Shown here: piece after piece, positions 7,750 through 16,671 of the stretch
Position numbering within the stretch: position 1 is the stretch's first letter
Layout of the letters: every line of letters begins with the position of its first letter
Assembly (NCBI RefSeq): GCF_023954305.1
Contig: NZ_JAMLIG010000001.1
Span: 1,674,001-1,738,000, forward strand
Origin: Mesorhizobium sp.
GTDB lineage: Bacteria; Pseudomonadota; Alphaproteobacteria; Rhizobiales; Rhizobiaceae
DNA: 64,000 bases
Direction: 5' to 3'
Program-made: the position numbers and the translations under genes
Notes under the pieces: generated by a model
The model's database searches: none
What the model was told of the DNA's origin: nothing
The model's input: the letters and a program-made list of their open reading frames with translations, nothing else

Positions 7750-9137
7750 CCAGCGCACCCGCCACTACGGTTTCCGAAACCATCAACAAACTGATCGATA
7801 CCGAACAGGCTCGGTTCGCTTCTGCCCGTCCGCGCTCGGCGCAGGCCTGGGTGCGGGGCCGCGAGCACTTTCTCTATGGCGGCCCCTCGCACTGGATGCG
7901 GCGCTGGGCGGGCGGGTTTCCCGTTTATGTCGACGAGGCGGTGGGATGCCATGTCCGCGACATCGACGGGCACGACTATGTCGACTTCTGCCTCGGCGAC
8001 ACCGGAGGCATGTGCGGCCACGCACCGGAGGCGGTTACGCGCGCCGCGGTGAGGCAGCTCCAGCGGGGCACGACCCACATGATGCCGACCGAGGACAGCC
8101 TGTGGGTCGGCGAGGAACTCGCCCGACGCTTCGGCCTGCCCTACTGGACCTTGACCACCTCGGCCACCGACGCCAACCGGGGGGCGATCCGCATCTCGCG
8201 CATGATCACAGGCCGGGACAAGGTGCTGGTCTTTTCCGGCTGCTACCACGGCGGCATCGACGAAGCGCATGTCGAGCTGCACGACGGCGGTATCCGCATG
8301 CGCAATATGATCCATCCCAACGGGGTCGATCATTCGCGCGTCTCGAAAGTCGTGCAGTTCAACGATGTCGATGCCCTGGAGGAGGCTCTGGCGGCGGGCG
8401 ACGTCGCCTGCGTCGTCATGGAGCCGCTGATGACCAATTTCGGCATGATCCCGGTTGCGGACGGGTTTCACGACGTCGTGCGCGAGATCACCCGGAAAAC
8501 GGGCACGGTACTGGTCATCGACGAGACCCATACGCTTTCGTGCGGGCCGGGCGGCTATACCGCGCTGCACGGGCTGGAGCCCGACATCTTCGTCGCCGGC
8601 AAGGCGATCGCCGGCGGCATTCCGGCCGGCATCTTCGGCGTCACGACACAGATCGCGGAGCGGCTCTGGCGTATCGTTCCCTATGTCAATCCCCGCCAGC
8701 GTCAGTCGTCGCATTTCGGCATCGGCGGCACCCTGGCCGGCAACGCCCTGACCGTGGCGACGATGCGCGCCGTGTTGGAGGAGGTCCTGACGCCCCGCAA
8801 CTATGAGAGCATGATTGCCCGTGCCAGCCGGCTGGCGGCGGATGCGCGGGCGGTGATCGCGCAGCATCGCCTGCCCTGGCATGTCACCCAGGTCGGGGCA
8901 CGTGCCGAGATCATGTTCAGCCCTCTGCCGCCCCGCAACGCCGCGGATGTCGCCGCCACCCGCCGCGGCGACCTCGAGACGCTGCTTCACGCCTTCTACA
9001 TGAACGAGGGCATCCTCGTGACGCCGTTCCACACCATGTTCCTGATGTGCCCTGCGACCGCCGATGCCGATATCGACCGCCACACCGAGGTGTTCGGCCG
9101 GTTCGCGCGGATCGTCGCCGGAAACGGGTTGGTCTGA
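7746..9137 (+). CDS. Class III (PLP-dependent) aminotransferase, glutamate-1-semialdehyde aminomutase-like
   Basis: I chose the ATG at 7746, which overlaps the upstream stop as ATGA and gives 463 residues. Fold-type I class III features are present: the cofactor region LTTSATDANRGAIRISR, FSGCYHGG, the aspartate in VLVIDETHTL and the Schiff-base Lys286 in DIFVAGKAIAGGIP. TSATDANR, in place of TNSGTEA, places it in a divergent aspartate aminotransferase-family branch rather than among true HemL. It sits in the IclR-controlled transporter operon between an aldehyde dehydrogenase and two short-chain dehydrogenases, so it should act on the imported compound, not in haem synthesis. The amino donor and acceptor are unknown. 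Confidence 0.88.
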   Translation: MTSAPATTVSETINKLIDTEQARFASARPRSAQAWVRGREHFLYGGPSHWMRRWAGGFPVYVDEAVGCHVRDIDGHDYVDFCLGDTGGMCGHAPEAVTRAAVRQLQRGTTHMMPTEDSLWVGEELARRFGLPYWTLTTSATDANRGAIRISRMITGRDKVLVFSGCYHGGIDEAHVELHDGGIRMRNMIHPNGVDHSRVSKVVQFNDVDALEEALAAGDVACVVMEPLMTNFGMIPVADGFHDVVREITRKTGTVLVIDETHTLSCGPGGYTALHGLEPDIFVAGKAIAGGIPAGIFGVTTQIAERLWRIVPYVNPRQRQSSHFGIGGTLAGNALTVATMRAVLEEVLTPRNYESMIARASRLAADARAVIAQHRLPWHVTQVGARAEIMFSPLPPRNAADVAATRRGDLETLLHAFYMNEGILVTPFHTMFLMCPATADADIDRHTEVFGRFARIVAGNGLV

Positions 9138-9141
9138 GGCG

Positions 9142-9933
9142 ATGACGTTCGACCTTTCTGGACGCAGCGCATTGGTGACCGGCGGCGGGCGCGGCATCGG
9201 CGCGGCCATCGCGACTCGCCTGGCCGAAGCCGGCGCCCGCGTCGCGATCTGCAACCGTACGCCCGAGCCGGCGGAGGAACTGGCGCGCGACCTTTCCGAA
9301 CGCGGCTTTTCGGCACGCACCATCGGCTGGCCGGGAACCGGACGCGGCCAGATCCGCGCGATGGTCGACCGCGTCGCTGTCGAGGAAGGCCGTCTCGACA
9401 TCGCGGTCCACAATGCCGGCGGCTGCCCCTGGGCATCGATAGACGATCTCGACGACGACAGGCTCGGCGAGGCGCTGGACATCAACCTTTCCGCCTTCGT
9501 CTGGCTGGTGCAGGCCTGCGTGCCGCACATGCGGACCAACGGCTATGGGCGTCTGCTCGTGACCTCCTCGGTGTCTGCGCGCGTCGCGATGGGCGGCGGC
9601 GCGCATTATTCGGCCGCCAAGGCCGGGGTGAACGCCTTCGTCCGCGGGGCCGCCTTCGAGTTGGCTCGAGACGGCATCACGGTCAACGGGGTGGAGCCGG
9701 GCTTCATCGCGAAGCCGGGGCGCGGCACGCTGTCGACGACCGACAAACAGGCTGCCATCAGCCGCCACATTCCGATGGGCCGCATGGGCGCGGCCGACGA
9801 CATCGCCTGCGCCATGCTCTATCTCGCGTCCGCCGAGGCGGGATATACCACCGGGCAAACGATCGTCGTCGACGGGGGATCGACGCTCCCCGAAACCGGC
9901 TATGCCGTCGAAGACCGCTGGGGGCTCGCATGA
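9142..9933 (+). CDS. Short-chain dehydrogenase/reductase (first of two)
   Basis: The start at 9142 lies 4 bp after the aminotransferase stop and gives 263 residues, a normal classical SDR length. The NAD(P)-binding motif TGGGRGIG is near residues 14-21, NAG appears as VHNAGG, and the catalytic Tyr156 and Lys160 are in HYSAAKAG. CNRT after the second strand may favour NADP. It overlaps the following SDR gene by 4 bp. The role is oxidation of a hydroxyl or reduction of a carbonyl in the operon's unknown pathway. Confidence 0.88.
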   Translation: MTFDLSGRSALVTGGGRGIGAAIATRLAEAGARVAICNRTPEPAEELARDLSERGFSARTIGWPGTGRGQIRAMVDRVAVEEGRLDIAVHNAGGCPWASIDDLDDDRLGEALDINLSAFVWLVQACVPHMRTNGYGRLLVTSSVSARVAMGGGAHYSAAKAGVNAFVRGAAFELARDGITVNGVEPGFIAKPGRGTLSTTDKQAAISRHIPMGRMGAADDIACAMLYLASAEAGYTTGQTIVVDGGSTLPETGYAVEDRWGLA

Positions 9934-10703
9934 CGGGACGACTGCATGGCCGCACCGCATTGGTGACCGGTGCCGCCACTGGCATGGGCCGTGCCACCGC
10001 GGACCTGTTCGCCCGCGAAGGCGCGTCCCTGGTGTTGTTCGGGCTGGGCGGGGAGACGCTCGAAGAGGCGGCCGCCGCCACCGGCGGCGTGGCCGCTCAC
10101 GGCAGCGTGACCGACGGCGAAGATGTTGCCCGCGCCGTCCAGGCCTGCGGCGGCCGGCTCGACATCCTGGTCAACGCGGCCGGCATCATCCTGATGGACG
10201 AGCCGGAAAGCCTACCCGACGATGTCTGGGAGCGCAGCTTCGCCGTCAATACGACGGGCACGATGAAGGTGTGCCGCGCCGCCCTGCCGCTTCTGAAGCA
10301 GCGCGGGGGTGCGATCGTGAACATCGCCTCGGTCGGCGCCTTCAACGGCAGTCCGGTCAACGCCTCCTATTCCGCCAGCAAGGCGGCGCTGGTGTCCTAC
10401 ACCCGCACGCTGGCCTATGCCCACGGACCTGACGGCGTCCGGGCGAACGCCGTCGCGCCAGGCTGGGTTCGCACGCCGATGAGCGAATGGGAGATGCAGG
10501 AGGCGGCGCAGCGGAGCGGCACGACGCCCGAGCAGGAGTTCGACGCACTCACCGCTCGCATAGCGCTCAGGCGGGTGGCGGAACCGGCGGAGATTGCAGC
10601 ATGCTGCCTGTTTCTTGCCTCGGACGACGCGTCCTTCGTGACCGGCGCCGTGCTCGTCGCCGATGGCGGCGGGCGCTCGCCCACTCACAACCGCGCGGTC
10701 TAG
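9930..10703 (+). CDS. Short-chain dehydrogenase/reductase (second of two)
   Basis: The 257-residue classical SDR has TGAATGMG as its coenzyme loop, NAAG at residues near 80, the catalytic Tyr147 and Lys151 in ASYSASKAAL, and a C-terminal VTGAVLVADGG. It differs enough from the preceding SDR to act on another step or stereoisomer. The start codon overlaps the previous stop as ATGA, so the two are translationally coupled. It is the last gene of the transporter operon and converges on the GntR gene that ends at 10741. Confidence 0.88.
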   Translation: MTGRLHGRTALVTGAATGMGRATADLFAREGASLVLFGLGGETLEEAAAATGGVAAHGSVTDGEDVARAVQACGGRLDILVNAAGIILMDEPESLPDDVWERSFAVNTTGTMKVCRAALPLLKQRGGAIVNIASVGAFNGSPVNASYSASKAALVSYTRTLAYAHGPDGVRANAVAPGWVRTPMSEWEMQEAAQRSGTTPEQEFDALTARIALRRVAEPAEIAACCLFLASDDASFVTGAVLVADGGGRSPTHNRAV

Positions 10704-10740
10704 AGTCCCGGCCGATCGCCGAGGCTGTTAAGCCGCCGGC

Positions 10741-11433
10741 CTACTCCTCCTGGAAATACTCCCTGTTCAGGTCGCGGATCTGGTGGATCTGCGTGTCGAT
10801 CTTGCGCAGGTGCTTGCGCATGTGCGCCTCGGCGAGATCGGGGTTACCCGACAGGATCGCCTCGCCGATGTCGCGATGCTCGCGGATCGTCGCAGGCATG
10901 CCCAGTTTGAGCGACAGATAGCGGACGCGGTCCATCTGCACCTTCTGCGCGTCGATCAGCTTCCACACGAACTCGTTGCCCGACAGTTTCGCGATCAGGC
11001 GGTGAAAGGCGTCGTCCTTGGCGTGGAAGGCGCGGTAGTCATTGGCGTCCGAGGCCGCCGTCTGCGAGAGGTAAAGCTCCTCGAAGACATCGTCCGGCAG
11101 ATCCGCCGCCTCGGCCGCCGCCTTGCGCACCACCGCCACCTCGAGCGCCTCGCGCACGAAGCGGGCATTGAGCACGTCGCGGATCGAGATGCGGATGACT
11201 TCGGTCGATCTTTGCGGCCGGATGCGCAGGAGCCCCTGCTCGGCGAGCTGGATGAAAGCCTCGCGCACCGGCTGGCGCGAGACGCCGAAACGCGACGCGA
11301 TATCGCTCTCGGAAATCGCATCGCCCGGCTTGAGTTCGAGCGTCACGATCGCGTCCCGCAGCGATTCCGCGATGCGCTTGGCGATCGTCGGACGGGCCTC
11401 CAGGTCAAATCCCAAGCGCTCGATATTCATCAT
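10741..11433 (-). CDS. GntR-family regulator with FCD domain (UxuR/ExuR-like)
   Basis: The 230-residue protein has an N-terminal winged helix-turn-helix (residues 15-75, with ISESDIASRFGVSRQPVREAFIQLAEQGLLRI) and a C-terminal all-helical FCD ligand domain containing the metal-binding histidines in FHAKDDAFHRLI, REHRDIGEAI and AHMRKHL. Two adjacent ATG codons (11433 and 11430) could start it. It is divergent from uxaC across 78 bp holding GTATAC-type dyads. It is therefore inferred to repress the uronate genes and to release DNA on binding a uronate or an intermediate. Confidence 0.88.
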   Translation of the reverse strand: MMNIERLGFDLEARPTIAKRIAESLRDAIVTLELKPGDAISESDIASRFGVSRQPVREAFIQLAEQGLLRIRPQRSTEVIRISIRDVLNARFVREALEVAVVRKAAAEAADLPDDVFEELYLSQTAASDANDYRAFHAKDDAFHRLIAKLSGNEFVWKLIDAQKVQMDRVRYLSLKLGMPATIREHRDIGEAILSGNPDLAEAHMRKHLRKIDTQIHQIRDLNREYFQEE

Positions 11434-11511
11434 ACAAATTCCGCCCAGATCGCAGTTGACATAACATGTATACTTCCATACCAGTTCCTCGCAAGGATTT
11501 CTCGGGAGGAA
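11434..11511. promoter_or_regulatory. Divergent GntR/uxaC control region
   Basis: TTGACA at 11456-11461 could be the -35 of the uxaC promoter, with no strong -10 at the right distance. A GTATAC palindrome lies at 11468-11473, a CATACAA half-site at 11431-11437, just inside the GntR start, and ACTTCCATAC at 11472-11481. FCD-type GntR proteins bind short dyads of this kind, so these are candidate operators. The ribosome binding site GGGAGGA directly precedes the uxaC ATG at 11512. Confidence 0.45.
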
Positions 11512-12927
11512 ATGTCCGGCGTGCCCCTGCTGAGCGACGACAGGCTTTTTCCGGCCGATCCGGCGACGCGCGCATTAGCGCGTCAACTCTACGTTTCGGT
11601 CAAGGACCTGCCGATCGTGAGCCCGCACGGCCACACCGACCCCCGATGGTTCGCCGAGAACGAGAACTTCCCCGACCCGGCCCAACTCATCGTTATTCCC
11701 GACCACTACATCTTCCGCATGCTTCACAGCCAGGGCGTGCCGCTGGAGAAGCTCGGCGTGCCGAGCGCCGACGGGACCGCGGTGGAGGCCGATCCCCGCA
11801 CCATCTGGCGCCTGTTCGCCGAGAACTACCATCTGTTCCGCGCCACGCCGTCGCGGCTCTGGCTCGACCACACCTTCGAGCGCCTTTTCGGCCTCAACGT
11901 TCCGCTGTCGGCCTCGACCGCCGACTATTACTACGACACGATCCATGCGCGCCTGAGGGAGGACGACTATCGTCCCCGCGCTCTCTACGAACGCTTCAAC
12001 ATCGAGGTGATCGCGACGACCGAAGGCGCGCTCGACGACCTCAGATGGCACGCCGAGCTCAAGCGGTCCGGCTGGAACGGCCGCGTGGTCACGACGTATC
12101 GACCTGACTCCGTCGTCGACCCGGAGTTCGAGGGCTTCCGCGACAATCTCCGCCGCTTCGGCGAGATCACCGGCTGCGACACCGGCACGTGGCAGGGTTA
12201 TCTCGACGCCCATCGCAGCCGTCGGGCCTTCTTCCGCGAGCATGGCGCGACAGCGACCGATCATGGCCATCCGAGCGCCGACACCGCGAACCTCTCGGCG
12301 GAAGCCGCTGCCAAGCTCTATTCGATCGTCTCCTCGCGCGAAGCGACGCCGGAGGAAGCCCGTCTCTTCCGTGCGCAGATGCTGACGGAGATGGCGAAGA
12401 TGAGCGTCGAGGACGGCATGGTGATGCAGATCCATGCCGGCTCGCGCCGCAACCATTCGGCCGGCATCTTCGCCCGCTTCGGCCGCGACAAGGGCTTCGA
12501 CATCCCCGGCCGCACCGACTACGTCCAGGCGCTGAAGCCGTTGCTCGATGCCGTCGGCCTGGAGCCGAACCTGACGATCATCCTGTTCACGCTCGACGAG
12601 ACCGCCTATTCGCGGGAACTGGCGCCACTCGCCGGCGTCTATCCATGCCTCAGGCTGGGCCCGGCCTGGTGGTTCTTCGACAGCCCCGCCGGCATGCGCC
12701 GCTTCCGCGAGCTGACGACCGAGACCGCCGGCTTCTACAACACCGTCGGCTTCAACGACGACACCCGCGCCTTTCCCTCGATACCCGCCCGGCACGACGT
12801 CGCCCGGCGGGTTGACTGCGCCTACCTCGCGGACCTCGTGGTCGCGGGCCAGCTTCGCGACGACGAAGCGGCCGACCTCGCCCACGATCTCGCCTACCGC
12901 CTGGCCAAGCGCGCCTACCGACTTTGA
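11512..12927 (+). CDS. uxaC: Glucuronate isomerase (uronate isomerase)
   Basis: The frame is open much further upstream, but ATG at 11512 follows GGGAGGA and gives 471 residues, the usual UxaC length. The amidohydrolase-type SPHGHTDPRWF motif near residues 36-46, LWLDHTFERLFGLN, and QIHAGSRRNHS with the downstream GFNDDTRAF are UxaC landmarks. The enzyme converts D-glucuronate to fructuronate and D-galacturonate to tagaturonate in the cytoplasm. It is followed at 32 bp by the TRAP binding-protein gene, so uptake and isomerisation are probably co-expressed. The next enzymes, a fructuronate or tagaturonate reductase and a dehydratase, are not in the window. Confidence 0.95.
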   Translation: MSGVPLLSDDRLFPADPATRALARQLYVSVKDLPIVSPHGHTDPRWFAENENFPDPAQLIVIPDHYIFRMLHSQGVPLEKLGVPSADGTAVEADPRTIWRLFAENYHLFRATPSRLWLDHTFERLFGLNVPLSASTADYYYDTIHARLREDDYRPRALYERFNIEVIATTEGALDDLRWHAELKRSGWNGRVVTTYRPDSVVDPEFEGFRDNLRRFGEITGCDTGTWQGYLDAHRSRRAFFREHGATATDHGHPSADTANLSAEAAAKLYSIVSSREATPEEARLFRAQMLTEMAKMSVEDGMVMQIHAGSRRNHSAGIFARFGRDKGFDIPGRTDYVQALKPLLDAVGLEPNLTIILFTLDETAYSRELAPLAGVYPCLRLGPAWWFFDSPAGMRRFRELTTETAGFYNTVGFNDDTRAFPSIPARHDVARRVDCAYLADLVVAGQLRDDEAADLAHDLAYRLAKRAYRL

Positions 12928-12959
12928 ACTGCAACATCAGGAACCCAAGGGAGGAACTC

Positions 12960-13934
12960 ATGAACCTGATACGCAAATTCGCAACTGCCGCCGCAATCAC
13001 CGCGCTGATGACGGCGGGCGCGCTCGCGCAGACCGTGCTGAAATCGTCCGACACCCATCCGGACGGATATCCGACGGTCGAGGGCGTCAAGTATTTCGGC
13101 GAACTGGTCAAGCAGCGCACCAACGGGCGCTATTCTGTCGAGGTCTATCACTCGGCCCAGCTCGGCCAGGAGAAGGACACGATCGAGCAGGTGCGTTCCG
13201 GCGTCATCGAACTCAACCGCATTTCCATGGCGCCGTTCAACGGCACCGTGAAGGAGACGATCGTGCCGGCGCTGCCCTATATCTTCCGTTCGGAAGAGCA
13301 CATGCACAAGGTGATGGACGGCGCGATCGGCGACCAGATCGCCGCGGCGTTCGAGCCGGCCGGCCTGGTGGTTCTTGCCTATTACGACGCCGGCGCGCGC
13401 TCCTTCTACAACCGGACGAAGCCGATCAATTCGGTCGAGGATCTGAAAGGCCTGAAGTTCCGCGTCATCCAGTCGGACATCTTCGTCGACATGGTGGCGG
13501 CACTCGGCGCCAATGCCACGCCGATGCCCTATGGCGAGGTCTATTCGGGCATCGAGACCGGCGTCATCGATGGCGCGGAAAACAACTTCCCGAGCTACGA
13601 CACGGCCAAGCATTTCGAAGTGGCGAAGCACTACTCGCTCGACGAGCACACGATCCTTCCGGAAGTGTTCGTGATGAACAAGGCGGCCTGGGACAAGCTC
13701 ACCCCGGAAGACCAGGCGATCTTCAAGGAGGCCGCCAAGGAGAGCGTGGCCAAGCAGCGCGAGCTGTGGGCAGCGAGCGTCGCGGTCTCGCGCAAGAAGG
13801 TCGAGGAAGCCGGCTCGATGATCACCACGCCCGATAAGCAGGGCTTCATCGACGCGATGGCTCCCGTCTACGCCAAGCACGTCACCGACCCGGTGCTGCA
13901 GAAGATGGTCGAGGACGTCAAGGCCGTTCAGTAA
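12960..13934 (+). CDS. TRAP transporter substrate-binding protein (DctP family), probable uronate receptor
   Basis: The start at 12960 (GGGAGG upstream) gives 324 residues with a signal peptide, residues 1-23, ending in ALAQ. DctP motifs include SAQLGQEKDTIEQVRSG, the carboxylate-binding Arg in LKFRVIQSD, and ATPMPYGEVYSGIETG followed by VIDGAENN. This group of DctP receptors includes known glucuronate and galacturonate binders, and the uxaC and kduI neighbours support that ligand. It works in the periplasm and passes the ligand to the DctQ-DctM permease encoded next. A strong hairpin follows the gene. Confidence 0.92.
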   Translation: MNLIRKFATAAAITALMTAGALAQTVLKSSDTHPDGYPTVEGVKYFGELVKQRTNGRYSVEVYHSAQLGQEKDTIEQVRSGVIELNRISMAPFNGTVKETIVPALPYIFRSEEHMHKVMDGAIGDQIAAAFEPAGLVVLAYYDAGARSFYNRTKPINSVEDLKGLKFRVIQSDIFVDMVAALGANATPMPYGEVYSGIETGVIDGAENNFPSYDTAKHFEVAKHYSLDEHTILPEVFVMNKAAWDKLTPEDQAIFKEAAKESVAKQRELWAASVAVSRKKVEEAGSMITTPDKQGFIDAMAPVYAKHVTDPVLQKMVEDVKAVQ

Positions 13935-13951
13935 GCCGCAACGAACGATAC

Positions 13952-13975
13952 CCGCCCGGCTTTGGCCGGGCGGGC
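13952..13975 (+). terminator. Strong hairpin after dctP (attenuator or mRNA stabiliser)
   Basis: CCCGCCCGGC (13952-13961), a TTTG loop and GCCGGGCGGG (13966-13975) form a perfect 10-bp stem between dctP and dctQ. No T run follows. Partial termination or 3' protection would raise the receptor level above that of the permease. Confidence 0.6.
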
Positions 13976-14004
13976 CTCACTGATCCACAAGCCGAGGTCA
14001 GAAC

Positions 14005-14586
14005 GTGTCCGCTCCATCCGACAATCGAACATCAGGGATCGTGAGCTTCCTCGCGCTTCTCAACCGCCTGGCGCTGTGGGCCGCCGGCGCAGGGCTGGTC
14101 GCCATGACCGCCTTCGTCGCCTGGCAGGTGTTCTGCCGCTACGTGCTGAACGACTCGCCGAGCTGGACTGAGCCTGGCGCCGTCATGCTGATGAGCTGGT
14201 TCATCTTCCTCGGCGCCGCCGTCGGCGTGCGGGAGAACTATCATCTCGGCTTCGACGTGCTGCTCTACGTGCTGCCGAAGAGCGGCAAGCGCGTGCTGCG
14301 CATGATCTCGGACGTCGTCATCCTCGCCTTCGGCATCGGCATGATCTGGTACGGATCGCAGCTTGTGGCGCTCACCTGGAATACGACACTGCCTTCGCTC
14401 GGCATCTCCGGTGCGCACGACTATTTCCCGGTTGTGGGCGGCGGCATCCTGATCTGCCTCTTTGCCGCCGAGCGCATCGCCAAACGGCTGTCGGGCGTGC
14501 CGATCGACAACGTCGCGGACGAGGTTCCGGCCGAGGTCGCCGCCGAACTCGACAACGCCGACGTATCTTTGAATTCCAAGGCCTGA
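14005..14586 (+). CDS. TRAP transporter small permease (DctQ family)
   Basis: GTG at 14005 gives 193 residues. Four hydrophobic segments and the DctQ-type sequence FCRYVLNDSPSWTEPGAVMLMSWFIFLGAAVGVREN identify the small permease. It partners the large permease encoded 4 bp downstream and the receptor upstream. The C-terminal 30 residues are acidic and soluble, longer than in many DctQ proteins. No other role is likely. Confidence 0.92.
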   Translation: MSAPSDNRTSGIVSFLALLNRLALWAAGAGLVAMTAFVAWQVFCRYVLNDSPSWTEPGAVMLMSWFIFLGAAVGVRENYHLGFDVLLYVLPKSGKRVLRMISDVVILAFGIGMIWYGSQLVALTWNTTLPSLGISGAHDYFPVVGGGILICLFAAERIAKRLSGVPIDNVADEVPAEVAAELDNADVSLNSKA

Positions 14587-14590
14587 CACG

Positions 14591-15871
14591 ATGGAACTGT
14601 GGATCCTCTTCGGCGTATTTACGCTCCTCATGCTCATCGGCACGCCAATCGCGTTCTGCCTCGGCGTCGCCAGCTTCGCCACCGTGCTCTACATGGGCCT
14701 GCCGCCGCTCGTCGTCTTCCAACGGCTGAACTCCGGCATGAGCATCTTCTCGCTGCTCGCCATTCCCTTCTTCATCTATGCCGGCGACCTGATGGTGCGG
14801 GGCGGCATCGCCCAGAAGATCGTCGCCTTCGCAGCCTCGCTGATCGGCCATGTCCGCGGCGGCCTCGGCCAGGTGAACATCGTCACCGCGACGCTGTTCG
14901 GCGGAATTTCCGGCTCGGCCGTGGCCGAGGCGGCGGCGGTCGGCGGCCTGATGATCCCGCAAATGAAGGAGCGCGGCTATGGCACCGACTATGCGGTCAA
15001 CGTCACCTCGATGGCGGCGCTGATCGCGCTTCTGATCCCGCCCTCGCACAACATGATCATCTATTCGATCTCGGCCGGCGGGCAGATCTCGATCGCCGAC
15101 CTGTTCACCGCCGGCATCATCCCCGGCATCCTGCTGGCGCTGGCGCTGATGACCACGGCCTATGTCGTCGCCCGGCGTCGCGGCTATCCGACAGAGCCGT
15201 TTCCCGGCTTCGCCATGGTCCTGCATCTCCTCGCCGTCGCGCTACCCGGCCTGCTCCTCATCGCGATCATCTTCGGCGGCGTGCGCTCGGGCGTCTTTAC
15301 CGCGACCGAGAGCTCCTGCATCGCCGTCCTCTACGCGCTGCTCGTCACCGTCTTCGTCTATCGCCAGATGACCTGGGAGGGCTTCGTCCACGCCACGATG
15401 GGCGCGGTGCGGACGACGGCGATGGTGCTGCTGATCATCGGCATGGCGGCCGCCTTCTCCTGGCTGATGGCGTTCCTGAAGGTTCCGGCCGCGCTCGTCG
15501 CGTCGATGAACGCGGTATCGGAGAACCCTCTGGTCATCCTCCTCCTCCTCAACCTGATCATGCTCCTGCTCGGCACGTTCATGGACATGGGGCCGACGAT
15601 CATCATTGTCACGCCGATCTTCCTTCCCGTCGCCCAGGCCTACGGCATCGACCCGGTGCATTTCGGCGTCATCATGATTCTCAATCTCGGCATCGGCCTG
15701 AACACCCCGCCTGTCGGGGCCGTGCAGTTCGTCGCCTGCGCCGTCGGCAAGATCAGCGTCTGGGAAGCCATGCGCTCGATCTGGCCGTTCTACGGTGCCG
15801 GCATACTTGTGCTGGCACTGGTGACCTATATCCCCGCGCTGTCGCTCTGGCTGCCGGCACTGTTCCGCTGA
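14591..15871 (+). CDS. TRAP transporter large permease (DctM family)
   Basis: The 426-residue protein has about twelve hydrophobic segments and DctM motifs: IPFFIYAGDLMVRGGIA, LFGGISGSAVAEAAAVGG, a PPSHNMIIYS loop and GTFMDMGPTIIIVTPIFLPV, with NLGIGLNTPPVGAVQFV near the end. It is the sodium-coupled channel of the TRAP system and acts with DctQ. It lies 4 bp after dctQ and 7 bp before the next regulator gene, so one transcript probably covers dctQ, dctM and that regulator. Confidence 0.94.
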   Translation: MELWILFGVFTLLMLIGTPIAFCLGVASFATVLYMGLPPLVVFQRLNSGMSIFSLLAIPFFIYAGDLMVRGGIAQKIVAFAASLIGHVRGGLGQVNIVTATLFGGISGSAVAEAAAVGGLMIPQMKERGYGTDYAVNVTSMAALIALLIPPSHNMIIYSISAGGQISIADLFTAGIIPGILLALALMTTAYVVARRRGYPTEPFPGFAMVLHLLAVALPGLLLIAIIFGGVRSGVFTATESSCIAVLYALLVTVFVYRQMTWEGFVHATMGAVRTTAMVLLIIGMAAAFSWLMAFLKVPAALVASMNAVSENPLVILLLLNLIMLLLGTFMDMGPTIIIVTPIFLPVAQAYGIDPVHFGVIMILNLGIGLNTPPVGAVQFVACAVGKISVWEAMRSIWPFYGAGILVLALVTYIPALSLWLPALFR

Positions 15872-15878
15872 GGCCGTG

Positions 15879-16631
15879 ATGGAGACCGCGCCAACCTCGC
15901 TGCGCAGGCCCAAGCTCGCCGACCGGCTTGTCGACGAGATCCGCGCGAGGATCGGTTCGGGCGACCTGAAACCAGGGGCGCGACTTCCTACCGAACAACA
16001 GATGACCGCGGAACACGGCGTCAGCCGGACCGTCGTGCGCGAGGCCGTGACCCGGCTGGCGGCCGACGGCCTTGTCACCGCGCGTCAGGGCGCGGGCGTC
16101 TTCGTCAACGACCGGCCCGAGGCCCTGCTGGAGACCCTGCTGACGGACATGACCGGAAGGGTCTCGATGGTTCTCAACGTGCTCGAAGTGCGCATGGCGA
16201 TCGAGATCGAGGCGGCGGCGCTGGCGGCGCAGCGACGCACCGCATCGCAGGAGGCCGACATCCTCGCCGCCTTCTCCGAGTTCGACGAACAGCTCTCCCG
16301 CGGAGAGCCGACGGGCGCCGCCGATTTCGCCTTCCATCGGGCGATCGCAGCCGCGACCAGCAACCCGTTCTATGTCGAGATTCTCGACGTGCTCGGCCGG
16401 CGTACGATCCCGCGCGACCTCGTCACCACCCTGTCGGCCAGCCTGCTGCATTCGTCCGACTATCAGCAGCGGCTGCAGACAGAGCATCGCGACATAATGA
16501 ACGCCATCATGGATGGCGACGCCACCTCGGCGCGCGACGCCATGCGCCGGCACCTGTCGGCCAGCCAGCGGCGCTATCAGAGCCTCCTGCACGGCGCCAC
16601 GGCGGGACGCGGGCCCGCGGCCGCGGGCTGA
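15879..16631 (+). CDS. GntR-family regulator with FCD domain (second regulator of the uronate block)
   Basis: ATG at 15879 is used, although GTG at 15876 is equally possible. The product is 250 residues: a winged helix-turn-helix at 10-78 (LPTEQQMTAEHGVSRTVVREAVTRLAADGLV) and an FCD domain (FAFHRAIAAATSNPFY, QTEHRDIMNAIMDGD, AMRRHLSASQRRY). It is the FadR/KdgR-like type often found with sugar acid genes. Placed between dctM and kduI, it may control the kdu part or the whole block. It is distinct from the minus-strand GntR at 10741-11433. Confidence 0.88.
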   Translation: METAPTSLRRPKLADRLVDEIRARIGSGDLKPGARLPTEQQMTAEHGVSRTVVREAVTRLAADGLVTARQGAGVFVNDRPEALLETLLTDMTGRVSMVLNVLEVRMAIEIEAAALAAQRRTASQEADILAAFSEFDEQLSRGEPTGAADFAFHRAIAAATSNPFYVEILDVLGRRTIPRDLVTTLSASLLHSSDYQQRLQTEHRDIMNAIMDGDATSARDAMRRHLSASQRRYQSLLHGATAGRGPAAAG

Positions 16632-16671
16632 GCGGGACGTTTCACGAATCGAAGTCAGGGAAGTCCAGCCA

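Noticed and set aside
7626..9539. 637-codon minus-strand open frame
   Set aside because: Antisense to the aminotransferase and first SDR; no motif or ribosome binding site.
10783..11511. Extended uxaC frame from 10783
   Set aside because: The extra 243 codons are antisense to the GntR gene, and ATG at 11512 has a ribosome binding site and the family length.
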